Assembly: GCF_024359545.1 (NCBI RefSeq)
Contig: NZ_JAKQZG010000002.1
Span: forward strand, 434,001 to 498,000
Reading direction: 5' to 3'
Length of the DNA: 64,000 nt
DNA from: Jiella marina
Lineage (GTDB): Bacteria; Pseudomonadota; Alphaproteobacteria; Rhizobiales; Rhizobiaceae
Shown here: positions 54,496 through 63,219 of the stretch, in pieces
Numbering within the stretch: the stretch's first letter is position 1
Layout of the letters: each line of letters opens with the position of its first letter
The notes under the pieces: model-generated
Told to the model about the DNA's origin: nothing
The model's database searches: none
What the model saw: only the letters and a program-made list of their open reading frames with translations
Position numbers and translations under genes: made by a program

Positions 54496-57400
54496 GTGAC
54501 TAAGCCATTCTACGAACGGCCAATTCTGAATTCCCCCTATCATCCGCCGCATCACCATCATTGTCTGGACGATCAAGGGCAGCCGCTCGACCACGAGCCG
54601 ATCCGCGGAAGGCGCCGCTCGCGTTACTTGACGCCAGTCCCGAAAGCGCGTCGTCGGCGCGGCGCCGAGCAGGGCGAGCTTTCTCTTCATACTCAGGAAG
54701 GCGAACCGGGCACCTACAGCGAAAACGCCATCGTCAATGAGATCCGGACTCATCTTGAGCGGTGGCGATCAATACCAAATCCGAACGATTGGGGCGTCAC
54801 ACCCGCAACGCAGCGGCTTCTGCAGCACTGGCGTCACCACGACTTCCAGGGGCCTCGTCCGTTCTTCTGTCAGGTCGAGGCCGTCGAGACGGTGATCTGG
54901 CTGACCGAGGTCGCTCGGGGCAAACGCCAATACGCCCACCTCTTTCGAAGCCTGGAAGAGGCTAATCGCGACGCGAATCCCGATCTCTTCCGGCTTGCTC
55001 TGAAGCTTGCGACCGGCGCGGGAAAGACCACGGTCATGGCGATGCTGATCGCCTGGCAGGCGATCAATGCCGCTCGGCAGCCGAATTCGAAGCTTTTCTC
55101 GAAGGGCTTTCTGCTGATTGCCCCCGGCATCACGATCAAGGATCGGTTGCGCGTTCTTCTGCCATCCGGCGAGGAAAGTTATTACCGCTCACGCGAGCTG
55201 GTGCCGCCGGAACTGATGATCGATCTGCAGAAGGCGAAGATCGTCATCACGAACTACCACGTCTTTCAGCCGCGCAAGGTGCTCGACGTCAACAAGACTG
55301 GCGAGAGATTGCTCCAGGGACGGACCGGCGCGCCGATCGAGACCTTGGAGACGGAAGGCGAGATGCTGCGCCGGGCGTGCGGCGAGCTCCTGACGATGAA
55401 AAATGTCGTTGTCCTCAATGACGAGGCCCATCACTGCTATCGAGAGCGCCCGGGCGGTGATGATGAGGAGCAGCCCCTGAAGGGGGAGGAGCGCGACGAG
55501 GCAAAGAAGAATGCCGAGGCGGCCCGGCTTTGGATCTCCGGTATCGAGGCGTTGTCTCGCAAGGTTGGCATCCGGGCGGTTTACGATCTCTCCGCGACGC
55601 CCTTCTTTCTGCGCGGCTCAGGCTATGCCGAGGGCACGCTCTTTCCCTGGGTGATCTCCGACTTTTCGCTGATCGACGCGATCGAATGCGGCATCGTGAA
55701 GCTGCCGCGGGTGCCGGTCTCGGACAATACGGTCGTCAATGATCTGCCGGTGTTCCGGAATCTCTGGGAGCATATCGGCAAGGCCATGCCGAAGAAGGGT
55801 GCCGGCAAGTCCGGCGATCTGCCGCCGGAGGATCTGCCGGACCTTCTGAAAAATGCGCTCCTCTCGCTCTACAGCCACTATGAGGAGGAGGATGAAGCCT
55901 GGAAGCGTGCCGGCATCGGCGTGCCGCCGGTCTTTATCGTCGTCTGCAACAACACTGCGACCTCGAAACTCGTCTATGAGTGGATCGCCGGCTACGAGCG
56001 CGATGAGAATGGCGTCCGTACCTTCAAGCGGAACGGCAATCTCAAGCTCTTCCGCAACTACGACGAATACGGCAACGCCCTGCCGCGCATGAAAACTCTG
56101 CTCATCGACTCGCAGCAGCTGGAATCCGGCGAGGCGCTCGACGCCAATTTTCGCAAGCTTGCCGAGGCCGAGATCGATCAGTTCAAGCGCGAGAAGCGCG
56201 AGCGCGAGGGGGCGGAAGTCGGTAGTTTATCCGATGCCGATCTTCTGCGCGAGGTGATGAACACGGTCGGGCGCAAGGGCCGGCTCGGCGCCGACATCCG
56301 TTGCGTGGTTTCGGTCTCGATGCTGACGGAAGGCTGGGATGCGAATACCGTCACCCATGTCCTCGGCGTGCGGGCTTTCGGCACTCAGCTTTTATGCGAA
56401 CAGGTGATCGGTCGTGGTCTGCGCCGGCAATCCTACGAGCTCGGTACCGAGACCGATTCAGAGGGCCATCCGCTCTTCGACACCGAATATGCCGACATTC
56501 TCGGCATTCCCTTCGATTTTGCTGCCGAGCCGCAGAAGGTTTCGAAGAAGCCACCGAAACCGGTGACTCATGTCCGGGCGCTGCGCGAGCGCGGCGCTCT
56601 TTCGATCCGCTTTCCGCGTGTGGCCGGCTACCGCACCGAATTGCCGGACGATCGCTATGCGGCAACCTTCACCGAGGATTCGCGCCTGACGATTGATCCC
56701 TCGATGATCGGCCCGGGTGAAACCCGCATGGAGGGTCTTGTCGGCCAAGGCTATGACCTGCGCGCCGACGTGCTCGACGAAGAGCGGCCGGCCGCGATCA
56801 CCTTCCATCTGACGAAGCGACTGATCGAACGCTATTTCACCCAGGATGGCGCGCCGCCACCCTATCATCTGACGCCGAAGCTCTCTGCGATCGTGCGTCG
56901 CTGGGTTCGCGATTGCCTTGTTCTCAAGGGCGGGCTCAAGCCGGGCGTCATGACCTACTTCTCCACCGCCGACATGGCGGTCGATCGCATCTATCAGGCG
57001 ATGGTGCACGAGGCCGGCGTCAGCGGCGCCGAGGCCGTGCGGGTCGTGCTCGATCCTTACAACCGAGCCGGCACGACCGACCGCGTCGGCTTCCTCACGT
57101 CGAAAGATCGCCTCTGGGCGACCGCCGAGGACAAGTCGCACGTCAATTATGTCGTCGGTGACAGCGATTGGGAGCTGGAATTCGCCCGCGTCCTCGAAAA
57201 CCATCCGGCCACGCTCGCCTATGTCAAGAATCAGGGTCTCGGCTTCGAAGTGCCCTACAAGTTCGGTTCCGAAAGCCGCCGCTATCTTCCGGACTTCATC
57301 GTCAAGCTCGATGACGGCCATGGGCCGGACGATCCGCTCTTCCTGGTGGTCGAGATCAAGGGCTATCGCCGGGGTGGCGCGGAAGACAAAGCGCGCACCA

Positions 57401-57552
57401 TGACGACGCTCTGGGTGCCGGGCGTCAATCGACTTGGCGATTTCGGCCGATGGGACTTCGCCGAATTTCGGGACGCCTTCGCCATTCAGGACGAGTGGGA
57501 GAAGCTGGTGATTGGACTGCGGACTGGAAGCAGGAAAGAGGCCGCTGAATGA
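54496..57552 (+). CDS. Type III-like restriction helicase-nuclease (Res; BPTD_3080-like)
   Basis: A 1018-residue protein with SF2 helicase motifs: LATGAGKT (Walker A, residues 171-178), NDEAH (DEAH box, 309-312) and, later, EGWDANTVTHVLGVRAFG with QVIGRGLRR (motif VI). The C-terminus, YLPDFIVKLDD...LVVEIKGYR (about residues 930-965), is the PD-(D/E)xK nuclease. The GTG start at 54496 has a strong GGGGGGAGGAG site. It differs from classic Res in its long low-complexity N-terminus with HHHH and basic runs. Next come FRG, acidic protein and methyltransferase genes. Confidence 0.87.
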   Translation: MTKPFYERPILNSPYHPPHHHHCLDDQGQPLDHEPIRGRRRSRYLTPVPKARRRRGAEQGELSLHTQEGEPGTYSENAIVNEIRTHLERWRSIPNPNDWGVTPATQRLLQHWRHHDFQGPRPFFCQVEAVETVIWLTEVARGKRQYAHLFRSLEEANRDANPDLFRLALKLATGAGKTTVMAMLIAWQAINAARQPNSKLFSKGFLLIAPGITIKDRLRVLLPSGEESYYRSRELVPPELMIDLQKAKIVITNYHVFQPRKVLDVNKTGERLLQGRTGAPIETLETEGEMLRRACGELLTMKNVVVLNDEAHHCYRERPGGDDEEQPLKGEERDEAKKNAEAARLWISGIEALSRKVGIRAVYDLSATPFFLRGSGYAEGTLFPWVISDFSLIDAIECGIVKLPRVPVSDNTVVNDLPVFRNLWEHIGKAMPKKGAGKSGDLPPEDLPDLLKNALLSLYSHYEEEDEAWKRAGIGVPPVFIVVCNNTATSKLVYEWIAGYERDENGVRTFKRNGNLKLFRNYDEYGNALPRMKTLLIDSQQLESGEALDANFRKLAEAEIDQFKREKREREGAEVGSLSDADLLREVMNTVGRKGRLGADIRCVVSVSMLTEGWDANTVTHVLGVRAFGTQLLCEQVIGRGLRRQSYELGTETDSEGHPLFDTEYADILGIPFDFAAEPQKVSKKPPKPVTHVRALRERGALSIRFPRVAGYRTELPDDRYAATFTEDSRLTIDPSMIGPGETRMEGLVGQGYDLRADVLDEERPAAITFHLTKRLIERYFTQDGAPPPYHLTPKLSAIVRRWVRDCLVLKGGLKPGVMTYFSTADMAVDRIYQAMVHEAGVSGAEAVRVVLDPYNRAGTTDRVGFLTSKDRLWATAEDKSHVNYVVGDSDWELEFARVLENHPATLAYVKNQGLGFEVPYKFGSESRRYLPDFIVKLDDGHGPDDPLFLVVEIKGYRRGGAEDKARTMTTLWVPGVNRLGDFGRWDFAEFRDAFAIQDEWEKLVIGLRTGSRKEAAE

Positions 57553-58259
57553 AACTTCGTATCCCTGCACGTGTCAAACTGCGACGGGAGGCGCGAGCCA
57601 AGTTCAGCGAATTCGTTGGTTGGGCGCAGGGCAAGTCAACGCATCGCTGGGTCTTTCGAGGACATGCCAACCACTGGAGTTTGAAGCCCTCCGTGGGGCG
57701 CGCGAAGCTATCCCGCATAGACTACGAACGGCAACTCTTGAAAGACTTTCAGAGAGGTGCCCGGCCGTTCCTGGATGAAACGCCGGAAAACGACTGGGAC
57801 TGGTTGGCCGTCGCACAACATCACGGGCTACCTACGCGTCTTCTGGATTGGACGACCAACCCGTTAGTAGCGGCCTACTTTGCTACGGCGCAGATTGGCA
57901 AGAGCCGGCAGTCGGGTGAAGTCATAGCCGTCGAAGCGCGTAAGGTCGGATTTTATCATCCCGAAGACCCGAAAGAAGACAATCCATTTGATATCAGCGA
58001 AGCACGCTTCATCCGTCCACCGACGATCGCGGCCAGGATCGGCAGCCAGCGTGGACTATTCTCGATTCATCCAGAACCCGAAAAGCCATGGTATCTCACC
58101 GGGAAGTCCGAGCGTTTCGAGATTGCTCATGGCTACAAGGATGAGTTCCGACGTTCGCTTCATGCTATGGGTGTCGACGACGCATCGTTGATGGCGGACC
58201 TCGACGGTCTCGCCAAGATGCTTAAATGGCGCTTCGAAAATAGGCTGTTAAGCGAATGA
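57549..58259 (+). CDS. FRG-domain protein
   Basis: A 236-residue protein. The name-giving motif is in HRWVFRGHANHWSLKPS (FRG at residues 36-38), and AQHHGLPTRLLDWTTNPLVAAYFA (about 88-111) is the second conserved block of the family, possibly a catalytic site. FRG proteins are frequent in defence islands, but their activity is unsettled. It overlaps the preceding restriction gene and the next small gene by four bases each. Confidence 0.82.
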   Translation: MKLRIPARVKLRREARAKFSEFVGWAQGKSTHRWVFRGHANHWSLKPSVGRAKLSRIDYERQLLKDFQRGARPFLDETPENDWDWLAVAQHHGLPTRLLDWTTNPLVAAYFATAQIGKSRQSGEVIAVEARKVGFYHPEDPKEDNPFDISEARFIRPPTIAARIGSQRGLFSIHPEPEKPWYLTGKSERFEIAHGYKDEFRRSLHAMGVDDASLMADLDGLAKMLKWRFENRLLSE

Positions 58260-58669
58260 GTGTCCCTGTCCGAATTCAGAATCCCGGCCGTAAGATTTGG
58301 TTCGACGAGATGCCTGAGAAGCTCTCGGAGGCGGCCGACGACTATGACATCACTTCTGACGCGAGCTGGAACGATCTCGATATTCTCTCCACCCACACCG
58401 AATATGAGGGGTTGGAGGTATTTGCGGAATCGGGAGCGATCGCCGGCGAGGATCTTACCGCCCCTGGTGTCGTCCACGTGACCCTGAACTACGGGAGCAA
58501 GTCCGACGAAGGTTTTGCGACGAGCGAAAGCTTCCCAGCCATCGTTCACTTCACGGCCGATCCGGAAAAGAAAACCGTCGAGATCGTCTCCCTGGAGATC
58601 GACACGTCTTCCTTCTACGGCGACGGCGACGGCGACTCGCCAGATATCGATGATACTTCCTCTGCATAA
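58256..58669 (+). CDS. Small acidic protein, unknown function
   Basis: A 137-residue protein with no family I recognise. It is strongly acidic, and its C-terminus (YGDGDGDSPDIDDTSS) is almost all Asp, Gly and Ser. It contains a compact middle part (VVHVTLNYGS, AIVHFTADPEKKTVEIVSLEI) with beta-rich patterns. Its ATGA overlap with the FRG gene, and position just before the methyltransferase, suggest a partner, inhibitor or DNA-mimic role; that is only a guess. Confidence 0.7.
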   Translation: MSVPVRIQNPGRKIWFDEMPEKLSEAADDYDITSDASWNDLDILSTHTEYEGLEVFAESGAIAGEDLTAPGVVHVTLNYGSKSDEGFATSESFPAIVHFTADPEKKTVEIVSLEIDTSSFYGDGDGDSPDIDDTSSA

Positions 58670-58695
58670 GACCAGACCGGAGCCACATCCCGCTG

Positions 58696-61692
58696 ATGCC
58701 CCGTCGCCCCACCACCCCGCGTGAAAAATCCGTCGACACGCTGACCCATGACAAGGCGAAGCGTATCAACAATCCGACCGCCGAAATGGCCTCGCTCTAT
58801 GAGCAGCAGGCGGAAATCCTGGGCGAGGAGACGGCCGAGCTTCGCATTCTCCGCGACCGGCCGCTGGCCGAAGGGGAACACCGCGAGCGAGATGCCGATC
58901 GCGATCCGCAGATCGTCTGGGGCAATGCCAAGGTTCGCCTGACGCAGGCGCAGATCAAGGCGCTGATGCAGGGCGAGGCGATCGATCTCGCCGATGCGCA
59001 GCTCACCTGGCGCGGCAAGGACCAGCAGGACTGGTCCGATCTCATCGTCAATGCGCCATCGCTCTACATTCAGGAGAAGGTGCATCCCAAGGCGATCATC
59101 GACGATCTGAAGCGCGGCACGGCGAAAAAGCGGGAAGACAGTTCAGAGGCGCCCGACCTCTTCGCTGATTTCAACGGCCTCGATGATCCCGAGGCGCGGG
59201 CCGAGTTCTACCAGCATTCCATGCACTGGCAGAACCGCATGATCCTCGGCGATTCGCTGCAGGTGATGGCTTCGCTCGCCGAGCGCGAGGCGCTGAAGGG
59301 GCAGGTGCAGTGCATCTATTTCGACCCGCCCTATGGCATCAAGTTCAATTCCAACTGGCAGGTCTCCACCCTGTCGCGCGACGTCAAGGACGGCAAGGTC
59401 ACCGACGTCTCCCGCGAGCCGGAGCAGGTGAAGGCGTTCCGCGACACCTGGAAGGACGGCATCCACTCCTACCTCACCTATCTGCGCGACCGTCTGATGG
59501 TCGCCCGCGAACTCCTCACTGAGTCGGGCTCTATCTTCGTCCAGATCGGCGACGAGAACGTGCATCGGGTTCGGGCGCTGATGGACGAGGTGTTCGGAGA
59601 GGACAATTTTGTTTCTCAGATAACACTCACGAAGGCCGCATCCCAGAGTTCTTATCTGCTTCCAAGCGTGAATGACTTCATTCTATGGTATGCTCGCCAA
59701 AAGACAAAGGTGAAGTATCGAACTTTGTTTCAGGAACGGGCTGCTATCGAGCGGCCTGAAGAACGATATATTTGCGTAGAAGAGCCAAACGGACGAATCC
59801 ATGATCTGACGTATCGACAAAAAGTCGGCGCAGACCCCGTTCCGAGCGGGCGCTTCCTCAGGATGATTACCGCAACATCTCAAACTGGCTCGGAGACATC
59901 GCGGTTTCCCTACAGATTCTGGAATCAAACATTTAGACCGCCCGGTGCCAGAGGTTGGTCCACTGGTGATAGGGGGCTGAGGCGTGTCGAGCGTGCAGGT
60001 CGTATGTGGGCAGCCGGCACGACCCTAATGTGGAAGAATTATCACGAGGATTACGCGTATAGGCCGCGCGTTTCTCTGTGGGATGACATCAGGTCTAGCG
60101 GCTTTGGGTCAAGCAAAGTCTATATTGTTCAGACGCTTCCTGAGGCAGTCCAGCGCTGCATCCTGATGGCCACGGACCCCGGCGATCTCGTTCTCGACCC
60201 AACGTGCGGCTCCGGCACGACGGCGACGGTCGCCGAGCAATGGGGCCGCCGCTGGATCACCATCGACACCTCGCGTGTCGCTCTGGCACTCGCTCGCACA
60301 CGGCTGATGAGCGCGCGCTATCCCTATTATCTTCTCGCCGACAGCCAGGAGGGGCGCGAGAAGGAGCAGGCGGTTTCCGGGAAAATTCAGACCGAAGCGA
60401 AGACCCATGGCGATATCCGCCAGGGATTCGTCTATGAGCGCGCGCCGCACATCACGCTAAAATCCATCGCCAACAATGCCGAGATCGACGTGATCTGGGA
60501 GAAATGGCAGGCGAGGCTGGAGCCTCTCCGCGACAAGCTCAACGCGGCACTCTCTACGGGCTGGGAAGAATGGCAGATCCCGCGCGATCTCGACGTCTGG
60601 CTGGGGGAGAAGGAGGGCACTGGCAAGGCCGGGCTCGTCACCGACACCGCGCGCAAGCTGCACGCCGACTGGTGGAAGGCGCGGATCGCCCGGCAGAAGG
60701 AGATCGACGATTCGATCGCCAAGGCCGCCGATGTCGAGATGCTCTACGACCGCCCCTATGAGGACAAGGCCCGGGTTCGCGTCGCCGGGCCCTTCACGGT
60801 GGAGAGCCTCTCGCCGCACCGGGTGGTGACCGCCCGCGACGATACGCTGGCCGACGAGATCGCCGCCGTGGACGGCGCCATGCAGCGCGCGCCGAAGAAC
60901 ATGCCCGAGGCGGATTTCGGCGCCATGGTTCTGGAGAACCTCAAGACCTCCGGCGTCCACCAGCAGGCCAAGGCCGACACGATCCACTTTTCATCGCTGG
61001 AGCCCTGGCCGGGCAATTTCATCGCGGCCGTTGGCACCTATTCCGATGGCGGTGGCGCCGAGAAGCGCGCCGGCGTTCTGATCGGACCGGAATTCGGCAC
61101 CCTGTCGCGCTCCGACATCACGGCCGCCGCCCGCGAAGCCGCCGACGCCCGCTTCGACGCGCTGGTGGCCTGCGCCTTCAATTTCGACGCTCAAGCCTCC
61201 GACCTGACGCGCCTCGGCCCGCTGGCGATCCTCAAGGCCCGCATGAACCCCGATCTCCACATGGCGGAGGATCTGAAGAACACCGGCAAGGGCAATCTCT
61301 TCGTGGTCTTCGGCGAACCGGACGTCGAGCTGATCGACCGCTCGGATGGGCAGATCCAGGTAAAGGTGCATGGCGTCGACGTGTTCGACCCCTCCAACGG
61401 CGAAATCCGCTCCGACGGCACCGACGGCATCGCCGTCTGGTTCATCGACACTGATTATGACGAGGAATCCTTCTTCGTGCGCCAGGCATACTTCCTTGGC
61501 GCCGCCGCCAACGGCGGCAGCGACCCCTACAAGAGCCTGAAGACCGCTCTCAAAACCGAAATCGACCGCGACGCCTGGGAGACGCTCTATTCCGACGTCT
61601 CACGCCCCTTCCCGCGACCAGCGACGGGGCGGATTGCGGTGAAGGTGATCAACCACTTCGGGGACGAGGTGTTGAAGGTTTTTGGGGTGTAA
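58696..61692 (+). CDS. Adenine-specific DNA methyltransferase (type III Mod-like)
   Basis: A 998-residue N6-adenine methyltransferase of the beta class, in which the catalytic motif IV DPPYGIKF (residues 210-217) precedes the SAM-binding motif I DPTCGSGTT (501-509). The region between, about 302-485, is the target-recognition part and is clearly poorer in GC than both flanks. The N-terminus is long and Glu-rich; the C-terminal 400 residues have no catalytic motifs. With the helicase-nuclease it forms a restriction-modification pair. It starts 27 bases after the acidic protein. Confidence 0.9.
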   Translation: MPRRPTTPREKSVDTLTHDKAKRINNPTAEMASLYEQQAEILGEETAELRILRDRPLAEGEHRERDADRDPQIVWGNAKVRLTQAQIKALMQGEAIDLADAQLTWRGKDQQDWSDLIVNAPSLYIQEKVHPKAIIDDLKRGTAKKREDSSEAPDLFADFNGLDDPEARAEFYQHSMHWQNRMILGDSLQVMASLAEREALKGQVQCIYFDPPYGIKFNSNWQVSTLSRDVKDGKVTDVSREPEQVKAFRDTWKDGIHSYLTYLRDRLMVARELLTESGSIFVQIGDENVHRVRALMDEVFGEDNFVSQITLTKAASQSSYLLPSVNDFILWYARQKTKVKYRTLFQERAAIERPEERYICVEEPNGRIHDLTYRQKVGADPVPSGRFLRMITATSQTGSETSRFPYRFWNQTFRPPGARGWSTGDRGLRRVERAGRMWAAGTTLMWKNYHEDYAYRPRVSLWDDIRSSGFGSSKVYIVQTLPEAVQRCILMATDPGDLVLDPTCGSGTTATVAEQWGRRWITIDTSRVALALARTRLMSARYPYYLLADSQEGREKEQAVSGKIQTEAKTHGDIRQGFVYERAPHITLKSIANNAEIDVIWEKWQARLEPLRDKLNAALSTGWEEWQIPRDLDVWLGEKEGTGKAGLVTDTARKLHADWWKARIARQKEIDDSIAKAADVEMLYDRPYEDKARVRVAGPFTVESLSPHRVVTARDDTLADEIAAVDGAMQRAPKNMPEADFGAMVLENLKTSGVHQQAKADTIHFSSLEPWPGNFIAAVGTYSDGGGAEKRAGVLIGPEFGTLSRSDITAAAREAADARFDALVACAFNFDAQASDLTRLGPLAILKARMNPDLHMAEDLKNTGKGNLFVVFGEPDVELIDRSDGQIQVKVHGVDVFDPSNGEIRSDGTDGIAVWFIDTDYDEESFFVRQAYFLGAAANGGSDPYKSLKTALKTEIDRDAWETLYSDVSRPFPRPATGRIAVKVINHFGDEVLKVFGV

Positions 61693-61704
61693 GGGTGAGG
61701 CCCG

Positions 61705-62334
61705 ATGACAAGGCAAAAAGACGTAAAGTGGTGGAAGATTCGAAATCAGAGCCTCGCCGTTGCCTCAAGAAATGCGGGATTTGATTTAGCGATATACGAC
61801 CAATACAGTAAAAGCGTTCGAAACGAATTAAAGCGATTAACAATAAAAGAAGCTTTGCGAAATATGCGCGATACGTTTTGGGAGGTCAGTAACGAGAGGG
61901 ATATTAAGGACATAAGTCAGGGTGTTTACGTAATCTGCTTGTCAGATCCGTTTTGTATAAAATACGATTTAGGACCCTCTAATATTATATATATCGGCAT
62001 TGGGAATGTATTTTCCCGATTGGACAGCCATTTTAATAAAAGTCTATTTTCATTTATGAGAAGCTTATCAGGTGCGGACTTCGATTTTTACTTAACTGAA
62101 CCCGTTCACAATACAAGTGAGGATTATTACAAGCACATTGAATATCTGATGCTGCATCGATTTCAAGATAAAATTGGAGGAGGAAAATATCCACTTTTAA
62201 ATAAAAACGCGGGTTCAAAGCGATCTATCGATCAAATTGGGAAAGGTTGGGACACGCCTCTCAAGCAAACAGGTAAGAGGCCCGCTTGGTCGCTTCATCC
62301 AACAAAGCATTGGAAGTTTGAGAACCTTGATTGA
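61705..62334 (+). CDS. GIY-YIG-like nuclease domain protein, AT-rich
   Basis: A 209-residue protein. The GIY part is GVYVI (73-77), the YIG part IIYIG (94-98); R105, H109, E146 (HIEYLMLHRF) and the Asn in LLNKNAG fit a GIY-YIG endonuclease site. The gene is much richer in A and T than its surroundings (20 G or C in 60 bases at both 61801 and 62041), indicating an independent origin. The AAGGGTGAGG site before ATG 61705 is good. It follows the methyltransferase gene closely. Confidence 0.7.
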   Translation: MTRQKDVKWWKIRNQSLAVASRNAGFDLAIYDQYSKSVRNELKRLTIKEALRNMRDTFWEVSNERDIKDISQGVYVICLSDPFCIKYDLGPSNIIYIGIGNVFSRLDSHFNKSLFSFMRSLSGADFDFYLTEPVHNTSEDYYKHIEYLMLHRFQDKIGGGKYPLLNKNAGSKRSIDQIGKGWDTPLKQTGKRPAWSLHPTKHWKFENLD

Positions 62335-62355
62335 GATCATTTGAGAAATCGACTT

Positions 62356-63219
62356 ATGCGCCTCCATACACCTCAGATAGAAAGAGCCCTTGTTATCCGT
62401 GAGCCTTGGATCGGAAGGATCCTGTCCGGAAAGAAGACCTGGGAGATGCGCTCGAAACCAACGGGGATCCGCGGCCCGATCGGTCTGATCCGACAGGGAT
62501 CAGGCATAGTCGTCGGAATTGCGCGCCTTGCAGAGTCGTTGCGACCGCTGGATGAGGCCGGCTACGCGGCAAGTTTCGACAAGCACCAGATCCCTTCCGA
62601 AATGCAGGCGGAGGTGATCCGGAACTGGTGGGTCTATCCCTGGGTGCTGGAAGACATCCGACCGCTTTCGGTGCCTGTGCCATATGACCACCCATCCGGC
62701 GCAGTGACGTTTGTGAAGCTCCAAGAATCGGTCCAACGGGCGATCGCCGAGCAGCTCTCGAACTATCGGGAGCCGACACCAGCGACACAGCCCGAGCATT
62801 CGACCCGCGACGTCGAACCAATGGCTCGGCAGGCGGGGACTGACAAATCGGATCACCCTGTCCTGAACGAGCCGCCGGCACGCACCGAGGCGACCGGGCT
62901 GGCGGCGGGACTCCTGATACGCCTGTCCGGGGGAAACATTCGCAATGGTCATTTCTATCTGCGATCAGCGGCAGACATGATTCCGGCCGGAGGCATCGGC
63001 GGCGGAAACAAGCAAGATCTTGGCCGGCCGTTCACCGTTCGCTTCGACCCCGGACAGACGATCGAGACGGATGTTGCGGGCGACAAAATGATCCTGCGCG
63101 CGCGAGGCCCGGTTCGCGACTTCTTCGCGCGCTCTGGCGCCAAGGAAGGTGATTTCGTGCGGGTGCATAAGGAGGACCCGCGAACGCTCCTCATAACCCT
63201 CGAAAGCCGATCAGGCTGA
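62356..63219 (+). CDS. ASCH-domain protein with C-terminal pseudobarrel
   Basis: A 287-residue protein. The N-terminal part ALVIREPWIGRILSGKKTWEMR with IRGPIGLI and VVGIARL is the ASCH fold, often a reader of modified bases or RNA. A linker rich in Pro, Glu and Thr follows. The C-terminal part, GHFYLRSAADMIPAGGIGGGN, resembles the B3/EcoRII-N pseudobarrel DNA-binding domains. The ATG at 62356 is preferred to a TTG five codons before. It is fused by overlap (TGATG) to the helicase gene. Confidence 0.68.
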   Translation: MRLHTPQIERALVIREPWIGRILSGKKTWEMRSKPTGIRGPIGLIRQGSGIVVGIARLAESLRPLDEAGYAASFDKHQIPSEMQAEVIRNWWVYPWVLEDIRPLSVPVPYDHPSGAVTFVKLQESVQRAIAEQLSNYREPTPATQPEHSTRDVEPMARQAGTDKSDHPVLNEPPARTEATGLAAGLLIRLSGGNIRNGHFYLRSAADMIPAGGIGGGNKQDLGRPFTVRFDPGQTIETDVAGDKMILRARGPVRDFFARSGAKEGDFVRVHKEDPRTLLITLESRSG

